From Streptomyces griseiscabiei (GTDB lineage: Bacteria; Actinomycetota; Actinomycetes; Streptomycetales; Streptomycetaceae): DNA of 64,000 nt. Every line of letters starts with the position of its first letter. Positions within the stretch are counted from its first letter, which is position 1. The DNA lies in NCBI RefSeq assembly GCF_020010925.1, contig NZ_JAGJBZ010000001.1:2046001-2110000 (forward strand). The letters run 5' to 3'. Below, in pieces: positions 40,556 through 49,627 of this stretch. The notes beneath the pieces are model-generated. The model did not search any database. It saw nothing but the letters and a program-made list of their open reading frames with translations, and had not been told where the DNA came from. The position numbers and the translations under genes are program-made.

Positions 40556-41875
40556 ATGAGCAGCCTGGGCCAACCCCTCCCCCACGACCTGCTGGACGAC
40601 GGCGAGCGCCTGGCCCCGGAGCGGCTGCGCGCACTCCAGCTCGACCGGTTGCGGGCCACCTTGCGCCACGCCTACGACCACGTGGAGCTGTACCGCGAGA
40701 AGTTCGACGCGGCCGGGGTGAAGCCCGACGACTGCCGTTCCCTCGGCGATCTGGCCCGGTTCCCCTTCACCACCAAGGCCGATCTCCGGGACACCTACCC
40801 CTTCGGCATGTTCGCCGTGCCCATGGCGGACGTACGCCGGGTGCACGCCTCCAGCGGCACCACCGGTCGCCCGACGGTCGTCGGCTACACCGAGAACGAC
40901 CTCTCGATGTGGGCGGACATGGTCGCCCGCTCGATCCGGGCCGCCGGCGGGCGCCCCGGGCACAAGGTGCACATCTCCTACGGGTACGGCCTGTTCACCG
41001 GCGGCCTCGGCGCGCACTACGGGGCCGAGCGCGCCGGGTGCACGGTGATCCCGGCCTCCGGCGGGATGACGGCCCGCCAGGTGCGGCTGATCCAGGACTT
41101 CCGCCCCGAGATCATCATGGTGACCCCGTCCTACATGCTCACCCTGCTCGACGAGTTCGAGCGGCAGGGCGTCGATCCGCGCACCAGCTCCTTGGAGGTG
41201 GGAGTCTTCGGGGCCGAGCCGTGGACGGAGGAGATGCGCCGGGAGATCGAGGAGCGGGCGGGCCTGCACGCGGTCGACATATACGGTCTGTCGGAGGTGA
41301 TCGGCCCGGGTGTGGCACAGGAGTGCGTGGAGACCAAGGACGGCCTCCATGTCTGGGAAGATCATTTCTATCCGGAGATCGTCGACCCGCTCACGGACGC
41401 CGTCCTGCCCGAGGGCGAGGAGGGGGAGATCGTCTTCACCTCCCTCACCAAGGAGGCCATGCCGGTCGTCCGCTACCGGACCCGCGATCTGACCCGGCTG
41501 CTCCCCGGCACCGCCCGCCCCGCATTCCGCCGGATGCGCAAGGTCACGGGCCGCTGCGACGACATGATCATCCTGCGCGGGGTGAACGTCTTCCCCAGCC
41601 AGATCGAGGAGATCGTCCTGCGGACGCCCGCCGTGGCGCCGCATTTCCAGATCCAGCTGACCCGCCGGGGCCGCATGGACCATATGACGGTCAGGGTCGA
41701 GGCCCGCCCCGGGTCGGCGGCGGACGGGCGCGAGACAGCCGCCTCGGCGATCGCCCGGGCGGTCAAGGAGACCGTGGGCGTCACGGTGGAGGTGGCGATC
41801 GTGGACCCGGAGACCCTGGAGCGCTCGGTGGGCAAGCTGCGGCGGGTCAAGGACCTCCGCGGCACCGAGACCTGA
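40556..41875 (+). CDS. paaK: phenylacetate-CoA ligase
   Basis: 439 aa from ATG 40556 (GAAGGAG upstream). An adenylate-forming enzyme that activates phenylacetate to phenylacetyl-CoA, the entry step for PaaABCE. Motifs: ASSGTTGRPTVVGYTENDL (P-loop), ISYGYGLFTGG, VFGAEPWTEEMR, YGLSEVIGPGVAQEC, YRTRDLTRLLPG and GRCDDMIILRGVNVFPSQIEEIVL (hinge Asp and A8 loop), with a C-terminal Lys in VGKLRRVKDLRG. Full length. Divergent from paaABCDE; the intergenic region carries two PaaR-like sites. Confidence 0.95.
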   Translation: MSSLGQPLPHDLLDDGERLAPERLRALQLDRLRATLRHAYDHVELYREKFDAAGVKPDDCRSLGDLARFPFTTKADLRDTYPFGMFAVPMADVRRVHASSGTTGRPTVVGYTENDLSMWADMVARSIRAAGGRPGHKVHISYGYGLFTGGLGAHYGAERAGCTVIPASGGMTARQVRLIQDFRPEIIMVTPSYMLTLLDEFERQGVDPRTSSLEVGVFGAEPWTEEMRREIEERAGLHAVDIYGLSEVIGPGVAQECVETKDGLHVWEDHFYPEIVDPLTDAVLPEGEEGEIVFTSLTKEAMPVVRYRTRDLTRLLPGTARPAFRRMRKVTGRCDDMIILRGVNVFPSQIEEIVLRTPAVAPHFQIQLTRRGRMDHMTVRVEARPGSAADGRETAASAIARAVKETVGVTVEVAIVDPETLERSVGKLRRVKDLRGTET

Positions 41876-42060
41876 CGGCTCCGGCCCGGCATCGGCGCGG
41901 CCCCGACAAGCACGGGGAGCCGCGCGACCGGCCACGGACGACCCGCGACCGAGACTCGGCGGCAGCCCCGCCATGCCCCTCGAAGCCCCCGGCGCACCAC
42001 AGGCCCACCGGTGGGAAAACTCCCGTGCACCGGTTCGTACACCTCTGCGATCATCCCGGA

Positions 42061-44232
42061 ATGGCGCAGAGTCTCGCATCGCTGGTCCTCCGGCACACCC
42101 ACCGCCTTCCCGCCCCCGAGGGGTCCGCGGGCGAAGGAGCCGCCGCCGCGCGGCAGTTCGACGCCGCGCTGATGGCCGTGGGCTTCAAGCTGTCGGCGGA
42201 GCTGCTGGAGAGGCTGTCCGGGCTGTCGGGGGCCGCCGTCCTGCACACCGCCCGGCGGACGCTGCCGATCGTGCGCGAGCTGGTCGGCGACCATGTCCGG
42301 CACAACTCCTACTTCATCGACTTCCCGGCGAACGTGCCGGACACCGAGGAGTTCTGGGCCCGTTGCGTGGCACAGGCCCTCGGCGACGAGAAGGCACGCG
42401 AGGGTGTGCTGACGCAGCTGGCGAACGGCGTGCTGGACCTGCTCAGCCTGCCCACGTACGGCCGGTACCAGCACACGTACGAGGAGATGCTCGCGGCGCA
42501 GGACGAGCTGATCGCCTCGGCGGGCGACCGGGTGACCGTGCTGCACCTCGGCGGGGACCTGGACGACGAACTGACCGCCCTGTATCTGGCCCTGGCGGGC
42601 AGCACGACCCCGCTGGGCGAGGAGCACCTGGGCGACCTCGGGGTGCTCGCGCAGCGGTGCGCGCTCGGCCCGCAGCCGGAGCGGATCCCGGTGCGGGAGA
42701 ACCGGGCGGTCGTCAACGAGGCCCGGCTCGGCGTGGGCGCGGACCTGCTCCTCGACACGGTCACCGATGTGCTGCGGCTGGCCTGCGCGCTGTCCGGCGG
42801 CGATGTGACCCTCCAGGAGCCGACCCGGTTCCGGAAGCTGTCGCGGCCGGTGCGGCGGGGGCTGCTCGCGGGCCTCGACGCCGTGGTCGCGGAGAACCCG
42901 GCAAAGCTCGCCGATGTGCACGCGCACCGGGAGCCGTTCAAGCGGCTCGGTGAGCGGCTGCACCCGCACGAGTACCCGCGCTGGCCGCACGCCGCCGAGG
43001 TGTTCGCCGTCGCGCGCGGCGAGAAGGAGGCACGGTCCTTCGACAGCCGGGTGGAGCAGCTGCTCGACGCGTTCGACGTCGCCGGGGCGGCGGCACTGCT
43101 GAAGTCCGCTCCCGGCAAGCTGTTCCGCGCCCTGGACCTGCTGCTGCGGATCGCCGCCGACCGGGCGGAGCGGGACGCGGTGGTGGCCGCGGCCGTGGAG
43201 GCGGCACCGCGGGTGTCCGGCCGGGTCCTGCTCTCGGTGCGCGAGCACTTCCACAACCGGGCGCGGGAGAGCGGCGAACTCCGGGTCTTCGTCAACCGCC
43301 GGGGCCGTGCCTGGGTGGCCCCCGACGACCGGCCGCCGGTCCCGGACGCGGACCGCGACCGGCTGGTCGCCGCCCTCGACGCCGAGCTGCGGGGCCGGCT
43401 CCCGGTGCCGGACCGGCTGCTGCTCGACCCCGACGTCCTGGACGTGGCGCTGCCGCTGAGCGGCCGGGCGACCGCGGCCGGGCTCGGTGTGCTGCCGCGC
43501 GGTTCGGTCTCCGAGGTCGACGGCGAGCGTCTGCGCTTCTTCGTGTACTGGAAGCAGACCGAGCACCGCACCGACTACGACCTGTCGGCGCTGCTCCTGC
43601 ACTCCGACTACAGCACCGACGCCTGGCTCTCCTACACCTCCCTCACGGCGGTCGGCGGACGGCACTCGGGCGATGTCACCGAGGCGCCCGACGGAGCCTC
43701 GGAGTTCATCGAGCTGACCCTGGACCGGGTGCGCGGCACCTTCGTCGTGCCGCAGGTCAACATCTACGCGGGCGAGGGTTTCGAGGAGGTCGAGGAGTCG
43801 TTCTTCGGGTTCATGCTGCGCGACGGCGAGCACAAGGGCCGGCCGTTCGAACCGCGTACGGTGCGGATGAAGTCGGAGCTGCGCGGCGTGGGCCGGGTGG
43901 CGCTGCCGCTGGCGTTCCGGCGCGGGGACGACGGCAGGTGGCGGGCGAAGTGGCTGCACCTGTATCTGAAGGGCGTCTCGGCGGGCAACCGGGTCGAGGA
44001 GAACCAGGCGTCGGTGTCGAAGCTGGTGCGTGCCGTCATGGAGCGCGAGCAGCTGACGGTGGGGTACCTGGCCGACCTGATGTCCGGTGACGCCACGGTC
44101 ATGGAGCTGTGGGACGGCGGCGCGGTGCCGGACGGGCCGGTGACGTACATCGGCCTCGAACGCCCCGAGGGGCTGCACCCGGACTCCCGGGTCATCACCC
44201 TCGAAAATCTGCGCGACCTGATCCCGGCCTGA
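42061..44232 (+). CDS. large TerD-domain protein of unknown function
   Basis: 723 aa from ATG 42061; the ribosome site is weak (CCCGGA), and a GTG at 42025 is possible. Residues 1-470 are helical, Leu/Arg/Asp-rich and without a family I can name (IVRELVGDHVRHNSYFIDFPANVPDTEEFWARC; LPTYGRYQHTYEEMLAAQDELI). Residues about 500-665 form a TerD-like domain: LRFFVYWKQTEHRTDYDLSALLLHSDYSTDAWLSYTSL, VVPQVNIYAGEGFEEVEESFFGFMLRDG and KWLHLYLKG. TerD modules bind calcium and belong to stress/tellurite systems tied to membrane-linked complexes. No other ter gene is near. The Asp-rich first half might be a HEAT-like scaffold; that is a guess. Confidence 0.78.
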   Translation: MAQSLASLVLRHTHRLPAPEGSAGEGAAAARQFDAALMAVGFKLSAELLERLSGLSGAAVLHTARRTLPIVRELVGDHVRHNSYFIDFPANVPDTEEFWARCVAQALGDEKAREGVLTQLANGVLDLLSLPTYGRYQHTYEEMLAAQDELIASAGDRVTVLHLGGDLDDELTALYLALAGSTTPLGEEHLGDLGVLAQRCALGPQPERIPVRENRAVVNEARLGVGADLLLDTVTDVLRLACALSGGDVTLQEPTRFRKLSRPVRRGLLAGLDAVVAENPAKLADVHAHREPFKRLGERLHPHEYPRWPHAAEVFAVARGEKEARSFDSRVEQLLDAFDVAGAAALLKSAPGKLFRALDLLLRIAADRAERDAVVAAAVEAAPRVSGRVLLSVREHFHNRARESGELRVFVNRRGRAWVAPDDRPPVPDADRDRLVAALDAELRGRLPVPDRLLLDPDVLDVALPLSGRATAAGLGVLPRGSVSEVDGERLRFFVYWKQTEHRTDYDLSALLLHSDYSTDAWLSYTSLTAVGGRHSGDVTEAPDGASEFIELTLDRVRGTFVVPQVNIYAGEGFEEVEESFFGFMLRDGEHKGRPFEPRTVRMKSELRGVGRVALPLAFRRGDDGRWRAKWLHLYLKGVSAGNRVEENQASVSKLVRAVMEREQLTVGYLADLMSGDATVMELWDGGAVPDGPVTYIGLERPEGLHPDSRVITLENLRDLIPA

Positions 44233-44347
44233 GTGCTAGCGTTGCCGACGGCGAGGCCATGAAGGGGCTTCCTTCTCATTCACTCCAAATGAAACCGAGT
44301 TCCTTCGCTCTCCTCGCCGCCGACGTCGCTCCGGGCGGCGCCCGCGC

Positions 44348-45211
44348 TCATCGCGCGAGCGCCGCCCGAGCCGTGTCGAGGGCCTGTTCCGCGTAGCCCC
44401 GGCCGAAGAGCGCGGCGTGCACCAGCAGCGGGAAGAGCTGGTGGAGGCCGACGCGGGCCCGCCAGCCGTCGGCGAGAGGGGCAGTCCGCTCGTAGCCCCG
44501 CAGCACCTCGTCGAGGTGGGGGCAGCCGAAGAGAGCCAGCATCGCGAGGTCGGTCTCGCGGTGCCCGCCGTGCGCGGCCGGGTCGATGAGCCGGACGTGG
44601 CCGTCGGCGCCCCACAGGACGTTGCCGTTCCAGAGGTCGCCGTGCAGCCGGGCGGGCGGCTCGGCGGGGCCCGCGAGACCGGGCAGCCGGGCGCAGACCT
44701 CCTCGACCACCGCCGCCTCGGCGGGGCGGACCGTGCCGCCGTCGACCGCGCGGCGCAGATACGGCAGCACACGGTGCTCGGCGTACCAGGCGGGCCAGTC
44801 GGTGCCGGGGACGTTCCGCATGGGCGCGCGTCCGATGTACGCCTCCCGCGGCCCACCGGGCGGCGGGGCACCGAAGGCGGGCGCGCCCGTGGCGTGCAGG
44901 GCGGCCAGGTCCGCGCCGAGGCGGAGGGCGGCCTCGGCACCCGGTGCCCCCTGGCGGACCAGGTCGATCACCAGCCGGCCGGCGTCGTGGCCGTGGAGGG
45001 CCGGTAGGCGCACGGTGTCCGTCTCGGCGAGCCAGCGCAGCCCGGCGGCCTCGGCCCGGACGGCGCCGGGCCCGTCGCCCAGCTTGACCAGGACCGTCCT
45101 GCCGTCGTCGAGGGTGACCTCGGTGAGCGTCCCGGACAGCCGGCGTTCGCCGGTGGCCGTACGGCCGGTGAGGCGGGCGGCCAGGGCACTCGGTGCCGTG
45201 CGGTCGGTCAC
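44348..45211 (-). CDS. fructosamine kinase family protein
   Basis: 287 aa from GTG 45211, behind GGGAGG. Aminoglycoside-phosphotransferase/fructosamine-3-kinase fold: N-lobe Lys in [27 protein letters not shown], catalytic loop RLHGDLWNGNVLWG (Asp and Asn) and metal-binding LIDPAAHGGHRETDLAMLALFG. Such kinases phosphorylate ketosamines so that glycated proteins or amines can be repaired. Full length. It converges on the TerD-domain gene and is divergent from the glucarate operon. Confidence 0.88.
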   Translation of the reverse strand: MTDRTAPSALAARLTGRTATGERRLSGTLTEVTLDDGRTVLVKLGDGPGAVRAEAAGLRWLAETDTVRLPALHGHDAGRLVIDLVRQGAPGAEAALRLGADLAALHATGAPAFGAPPPGGPREAYIGRAPMRNVPGTDWPAWYAEHRVLPYLRRAVDGGTVRPAEAAVVEEVCARLPGLAGPAEPPARLHGDLWNGNVLWGADGHVRLIDPAAHGGHRETDLAMLALFGCPHLDEVLRGYERTAPLADGWRARVGLHQLFPLLVHAALFGRGYAEQALDTARAALAR

Positions 45212-45318
45212 GGCGGACCACCTCCCGATCTCGTGCCCCGCGGGCTCCCGGTCTCATGCCCTCGGACGCCCCACAGGATCCCGCACGCGTCCGGTGTGGC
45301 ACCGGTGAAATCTCCCAC

Positions 45319-45355
45319 GCATGTCTTGACATGCGAACGAAACGCTCCGTAGCTT
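45319..45355 (+). promoter_or_regulatory. promoter with overlapping palindromic operator for the glucarate operon
   Basis: A perfect 16-bp palindrome, GCATGTCTTGACATGC (45319-45334), overlaps a consensus -35 TTGACA (45326-45331). A TAGCTT at 45350-45355 gives the -10 with 18-bp spacing. Binding there would block RNA polymerase. The regulator is not encoded nearby; GntR-type sites often look like this. Confidence 0.6.
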
Positions 45356-45437
45356 GGCCGATCATTTAGATTCGTGAAGCTCATTCATGGATATGAACAA
45401 CCGGGCGGACGGCCCGGAAGAACAACGGAGTGTGCCC

Positions 45438-46763
45438 ATGGGCGTTCGCCGACGAAGTCGCCGCCTGGCCGCCATGATCACCGTCGCGGGACTCGCGTTC
45501 GGGACGGCGGCCTGCGGATCGGGGTCCGACAGCGCCGGAGGCGGTGACCCGAACACACTGGAGGTCTGGACCCGGAGCAATCCGGACCCGGCCGCCACGT
45601 ACGAGCGGGTGTTCGCGGCCTTCACCGAGAAGACCGGCATCAAGATCGACTATCAGCCGGTCATCAACTTCGACCAGCAGCTCCAGAGCCGGGCGTCCAC
45701 CAAGGACCTCCCGGACGTGATGATCAACGACACGGCGCTGATGGGCAGTTACCAGAGCCAGGGCCTGCTCAAGCCCATCGACCCGGACTCGATCGAGGGC
45801 CACGACCAGATCACCGACAAGTCCTGGGCCTCCACCGTCGGAGTCGACGGCCGGCACTACGGCATCCCGTACTCCCGTCAGGCCCAGACCCTGATGATCC
45901 GCACGGACTGGCTGAAGAAGCTGGGGCTGAAGGCGCCGACGACCTGGGCGCAGATGCTGAGCGTCGCCAAGGCCTTCGCCGAGCGCGACCCGGACGGCGA
46001 CGGCAGGAAGGACACCTACGGCATGGTCGTCCCGGGCAGCGCCCAGAACGGGTACGCGGCCTGGTGGGGCGCCAGCTTCCTCTGGTCCGGCGGCGCGAAG
46101 ATCATCGAGAAGGACGGCACGGGCTACCGCCCCGCCATGGACTCGGCCGCCGCCGTGCGCACCGTCGGCTGGATGAAGGACAACCTCTTCTGCGGTGACA
46201 ACGGTGTCATACAGCCCGGCGCCATCAGCGCCATCACCGGCACCGCCACCAACTTCCAGGACGGCAACGCCGGGATGTACCTCACCGGCCCCTACAACAT
46301 CGCCACCTTCGACACCACGCCCGGCAAGGACACCTACGAGGTCGTCCCCTTCCCGGCGGGCCCGGCCGGGTCCACCGTGCTGGCCGACGGCGAGAACGTC
46401 TACTTCGGCGCCCGCACCGGCAAGGCGAAGCAGGAGCAGGCCCTCGCCGCCTTCCTGATCTCCCCCGAGGGCCAGAAGCTCGCCATGACGGGCAAGAACC
46501 AGCCCGTGGTCCGCATCCCCGTCAACTCCACGCTGGACGCGGCCCGGGTGCGGGACGACCCGCGCTGGAGCGTCGTGCAGAAGGCGTACGAGGACGCCTC
46601 CGAGCAGTTCCCCAACGCGCCCGACTTCGCGCCGATCAAGCAGGACACCGACGACGCCCTCAACGCGGTCTTCACCTACTGCGGCAGCGACGTCGGCTCC
46701 GGTCTCAAGGAACTCAACGACACCCTCGCCGGTGACCTCAAGGACCAGGACCTGTTGAAATGA
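45438..46763 (+). CDS. extracellular solute-binding lipoprotein, sugar ABC type (family 1), probable glucarate uptake
   Basis: 441 aa from ATG 45438, behind GGAG. Lipobox GTAAC with Cys26. The mature domain opens NTLEVWTRSNPDPAATYERVFAAFTEKTGIKIDYQPV, the standard start of carbohydrate-binding SBPs, and includes GIPYSRQAQTLMIRTDWLKKLGLKAPTTWAQM. It delivers its ligand to the two permeases that follow with 4-bp overlaps. Linkage to kdgD and gudD suggests D-glucarate or a related aldarate as ligand; the family usually binds neutral sugars, so this is inference from the operon. Confidence 0.9.
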   Translation: MGVRRRSRRLAAMITVAGLAFGTAACGSGSDSAGGGDPNTLEVWTRSNPDPAATYERVFAAFTEKTGIKIDYQPVINFDQQLQSRASTKDLPDVMINDTALMGSYQSQGLLKPIDPDSIEGHDQITDKSWASTVGVDGRHYGIPYSRQAQTLMIRTDWLKKLGLKAPTTWAQMLSVAKAFAERDPDGDGRKDTYGMVVPGSAQNGYAAWWGASFLWSGGAKIIEKDGTGYRPAMDSAAAVRTVGWMKDNLFCGDNGVIQPGAISAITGTATNFQDGNAGMYLTGPYNIATFDTTPGKDTYEVVPFPAGPAGSTVLADGENVYFGARTGKAKQEQALAAFLISPEGQKLAMTGKNQPVVRIPVNSTLDAARVRDDPRWSVVQKAYEDASEQFPNAPDFAPIKQDTDDALNAVFTYCGSDVGSGLKELNDTLAGDLKDQDLLK

Positions 46764-47698
46764 CCGCCACCACCGCGACGAACGCGGCCACCACCGCGCC
46801 CCGGCGGCGCAGCGGGACCGGCCGGCGGCTCCTCGCCAGGAAGGCCGTGCTCCCCTGGCTGTTCCTGGCCCCCGGCCTGCTGCTCGCCCTCGTCTTCAAG
46901 TTCCTGCCGATGGGCAAGGGCGTCTGGCTCAGCTTCTTCGACGTCCGGCCGTTCCTCGGGGACAAGTGGGTCGGCCTCGACAACTACACCCGGGTCCTGA
47001 CCGACCACCGCTTCCAGGACGCGGTCGGCCACACCCTCCTGCTCGGCATCGGCCAGTCGCTCGGCGCGATCGCCGTCGGCTTCCTCCTGGCACTGCTCCT
47101 GGAGGGCCAGGCCCGCTCGCTGAAGATCATCCGCACGGCCGTCTTCCTGCCGGTCGTCACCGCGACCGCCGTCGTCGGTGAGCTGTGGCGGCTGATGTAC
47201 TACCCGACCTCCGACGGCCTGGTGAACAGCGCCCTCGGCTTCCTCGGCCTCGGCCCGACCCCGTTCCTCGACAACCCCGACACCGCGCTCTGGGCCACGA
47301 TGGTCATGGGCATCTGGATGACCGCCCCGTACAACATGGTGATCATCCTCGCCGGACTCGCGGGCGTGGACCGCACGCTGTACGAGGCCGCCGCGATGGA
47401 CGGTGTCTCGCTGTGGCAGCGGCTGCGGTACGTCACCCTGCCGGCGATCCGCCCGGCCGTCGGCATCGTCCTCACCCTGGCCGCCATCCGCGGTCTGCGG
47501 GTCTTCACCGAGGTGTACGTCCTCACCGGCGGCGGCCCTGCCGGGTCCACCGAGGTGTGGATGACCCGCGCCTACACCCTCGGCTTCACCCGCAACGACA
47601 TCGGCGGCGCGTCGGCGGCGTCCGTCGTCCTGCTCGCGGTGACGCTGCTGCTCACCGTCTGCGTCAACCACTTCCGCAAGAGGGGAGACGTCCGATGA
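46760..47698 (+). CDS. sugar ABC transporter permease (MalF type)
   Basis: 312 aa from ATG 46760, overlapping the binding-protein stop (ATGA). About six helices. The EAA loop LYEAAAMDGVSLWQRLRYVTLPAIRPA contacts the ATPase. The N-terminal LPWLFLAPGLLLALVFKFLPMGKGVWLSFFDV is typical of MalF/UgpA-like permeases. It pairs with the next gene. No ATPase gene is in the operon; in Streptomyces the shared MsiK ATPase commonly serves such importers. Confidence 0.92.
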   Translation: MTATTATNAATTAPRRRSGTGRRLLARKAVLPWLFLAPGLLLALVFKFLPMGKGVWLSFFDVRPFLGDKWVGLDNYTRVLTDHRFQDAVGHTLLLGIGQSLGAIAVGFLLALLLEGQARSLKIIRTAVFLPVVTATAVVGELWRLMYYPTSDGLVNSALGFLGLGPTPFLDNPDTALWATMVMGIWMTAPYNMVIILAGLAGVDRTLYEAAAMDGVSLWQRLRYVTLPAIRPAVGIVLTLAAIRGLRVFTEVYVLTGGGPAGSTEVWMTRAYTLGFTRNDIGGASAASVVLLAVTLLLTVCVNHFRKRGDVR

Positions 47699-48648
47699 GC
47701 GCACCCGCCCTCGACCCCGTCCGGACGCCGTCGTCCGACGAGGCCGTCACATCGTCCGGGAGATCCGGCAAGCAGGCCCGGACGACTCCCGCCCGCTTCG
47801 ACACCGCGCTCGGCTGGAACGACCGGCCCGGCGTCTCCCGGGTCCTGCGGATCGTGCTCTGCGCGATCGCGCTCGGCGTCTTCGCCGTGCCCTTCCTGAC
47901 GATCGTCTCGGGCGCCCTGAGCACCCACCCCAGCGGCTCGTCGCTGACCTTCCTCCCGCACGACAGCACCCTGCTCAACTTCCGGGTGGCCGGGGAGCGC
48001 GGGATCTGGGACTACTTCACCAACTCGCTCGTCATCGCGGGCGGCGGACTGCTGCTCCAGCTCACGGTGTGCGTGCTCGCCGCGTACGCGCTGGCCCGGC
48101 ACAGGTTCCGCGGCCAGGCGCTGATCATGACCCTGTTCATGCTGACGATGATGCTGCCCGAGGAGGTCATCGCCATCCCGCTGTCCCTGGTCCTCGGCCA
48201 TGTCCCGGTGGTCGGCGTCGATCTGAAGGGCACCGTGTGGGGCGTCATCCTGCCGCTGGGCGCCTGGGGTTTCTCGGTGATGCTGCTGACCGAGTTCATG
48301 AAGGACATACCGAGCGAGATCGAGGAGGCCGCGCGGCTCGACGGTGTCGGTGAGCTGCGGATGCTGTGGCAGGTCGTGCTGCCGCTGTGCAAGCCCGCGC
48401 TCGGGGTGGCCGGGGTGCTCGGCTTCATCATGATCTGGGACCAGTATCTGCTGCCGCTGATCGCCGCCAAGGACCCGACCGACTACACGGTCACCGTGGC
48501 CCTGTCCATCCTGCGCACCGACCCCGAGGTGGGCTCGGGCGTCGTCCTCGCGGGCGCGGTCATCGCGCTCGTGCCCAGCCTCGTCGTCTATCTGCTCCTC
48601 CAGCGCTCGCTGGTCGCCGGCATCGCCGCCGGGGCCACCAAGGGCTGA
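47695..48648 (+). CDS. sugar ABC transporter permease (MalG type)
   Basis: 317 aa from ATG 47695, overlapping the preceding permease stop by 4 bp. A ~45-residue polar N-terminal tail precedes six helices. The EAA loop reads IPSEIEEAARLDGVGELRMLWQVVLPLCKPALG. The YFTNSLVIAGGGLLLQLTVCVLAAYALARHRFRGQ segment is typical of MalG/UgpE. With its partner it forms the membrane channel of the putative glucarate importer. Confidence 0.92.
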   Translation: MSAPALDPVRTPSSDEAVTSSGRSGKQARTTPARFDTALGWNDRPGVSRVLRIVLCAIALGVFAVPFLTIVSGALSTHPSGSSLTFLPHDSTLLNFRVAGERGIWDYFTNSLVIAGGGLLLQLTVCVLAAYALARHRFRGQALIMTLFMLTMMLPEEVIAIPLSLVLGHVPVVGVDLKGTVWGVILPLGAWGFSVMLLTEFMKDIPSEIEEAARLDGVGELRMLWQVVLPLCKPALGVAGVLGFIMIWDQYLLPLIAAKDPTDYTVTVALSILRTDPEVGSGVVLAGAVIALVPSLVVYLLLQRSLVAGIAAGATKG

Positions 48649-48718
48649 CCCACCGGGGCCCGGCCATCAGGGCCGGTCGGGCGGAGACGGACCACAACCC
48701 CCCACATTCGAGGGAGAC

Positions 48719-49627
48719 ATGAAGTTCCAAGGAGTGCTGTTCTTTCCGGTCACGCCGTTCGCCACGAACGGGTCGCTGGACGAGGAACGGCTCGCACAGC
48801 ACATCGAGGCCGGGGTCGCGGCGGGTGCCGGGGGCGTGTTCGTCGCCTGCGGCACCGGTGAGTTCCACGCGCTGACGTCCGAGGAGATCGAGCGGGCCAC
48901 CCGGGTCGCCGTGACGGTGACGGCCGGGCGCGTGCCCGTGCTGGCCGCCGCCGGAGGTCCGACCCCGGTCGCCCGCGACCAGGCCGCCCGGGTCGAACGC
49001 GCGGGCGCCGACGGCATCCTGCTGCTGCCGCCGTATCTGGTGAGCGCGCCGCAGCAGGGCCTGGTGCGCTACGTCCGGGAGGTCACCGGGGCCACCGCGC
49101 TGCCGGTCGTCTTCTACCAGCGCGGCACCGCCCGGCTCACCGCGGAGACCGCCGCCGAGATCGCGGCGCTGCCCGGGGTCGTCGGCCTCAAGGACGGCAT
49201 CGGGGACATCGAGCGGATGCACCGCCTCGTCCGCGCGGTTCGGGCCGTGCCGGGCACGGAGGGGTTCCAGTTCTTCAACGGGCTGCCCACCGCCGAGATG
49301 ACCGCGCCCGCCTACCAGGGCATCGGCGTCGGCCTGTACTCCTCGGCCGTGTTCGCCTTCGCCCCGGAGATCGCCCTCGCCTTCCACCGGGCCCTCGCCG
49401 AGGGCGACGAGGCGCTGGTCGCCACGCTCCTCGACGAGTTCTACGGCCCGCTCGTTGAACTGCGCGACGAGGTGCCCGGTTACGCCGTGGCGCTGGTCAA
49501 GGCCGGGGTGACCCTGCGTGGGCCGGCCGTCGGCGGAGTACGGGCGCCGTTGGTCGATCCGACGCCGGAGCACGTGGCCCGGCTGGCGGAACTGATCGCC
49601 CAGGGGCTGGAGGTGGTGGGCGCGTGA
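48719..49627 (+). CDS. kdgD: 5-dehydro-4-deoxyglucarate dehydratase
   Basis: 302 aa from ATG 48719 (GAGGGAGA upstream). A DapA/NAL-superfamily TIM barrel that dehydrates and decarboxylates 5-dehydro-4-deoxy-D-glucarate to 2,5-dioxopentanoate. The Schiff-base Lys is in VVGLKDGIGDIERM, the proton-relay Tyr in LPVVFYQRGTARL, and the substrate-binding GTGEF in VACGTGEFHALTSEE replaces the GTTGE of DapA, as expected for this enzyme. It acts directly after gudD in the pathway; its stop overlaps the gudD start. Confidence 0.93.
   Translation: MKFQGVLFFPVTPFATNGSLDEERLAQHIEAGVAAGAGGVFVACGTGEFHALTSEEIERATRVAVTVTAGRVPVLAAAGGPTPVARDQAARVERAGADGILLLPPYLVSAPQQGLVRYVREVTGATALPVVFYQRGTARLTAETAAEIAALPGVVGLKDGIGDIERMHRLVRAVRAVPGTEGFQFFNGLPTAEMTAPAYQGIGVGLYSSAVFAFAPEIALAFHRALAEGDEALVATLLDEFYGPLVELRDEVPGYAVALVKAGVTLRGPAVGGVRAPLVDPTPEHVARLAELIAQGLEVVGA

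Noticed and set aside
41473..44178. A 901-codon minus-strand frame opposite the TerD-domain gene
   Set aside because: Arg/Gln/Pro/His-rich antisense shadow; the plus-strand gene has clear TerD motifs.
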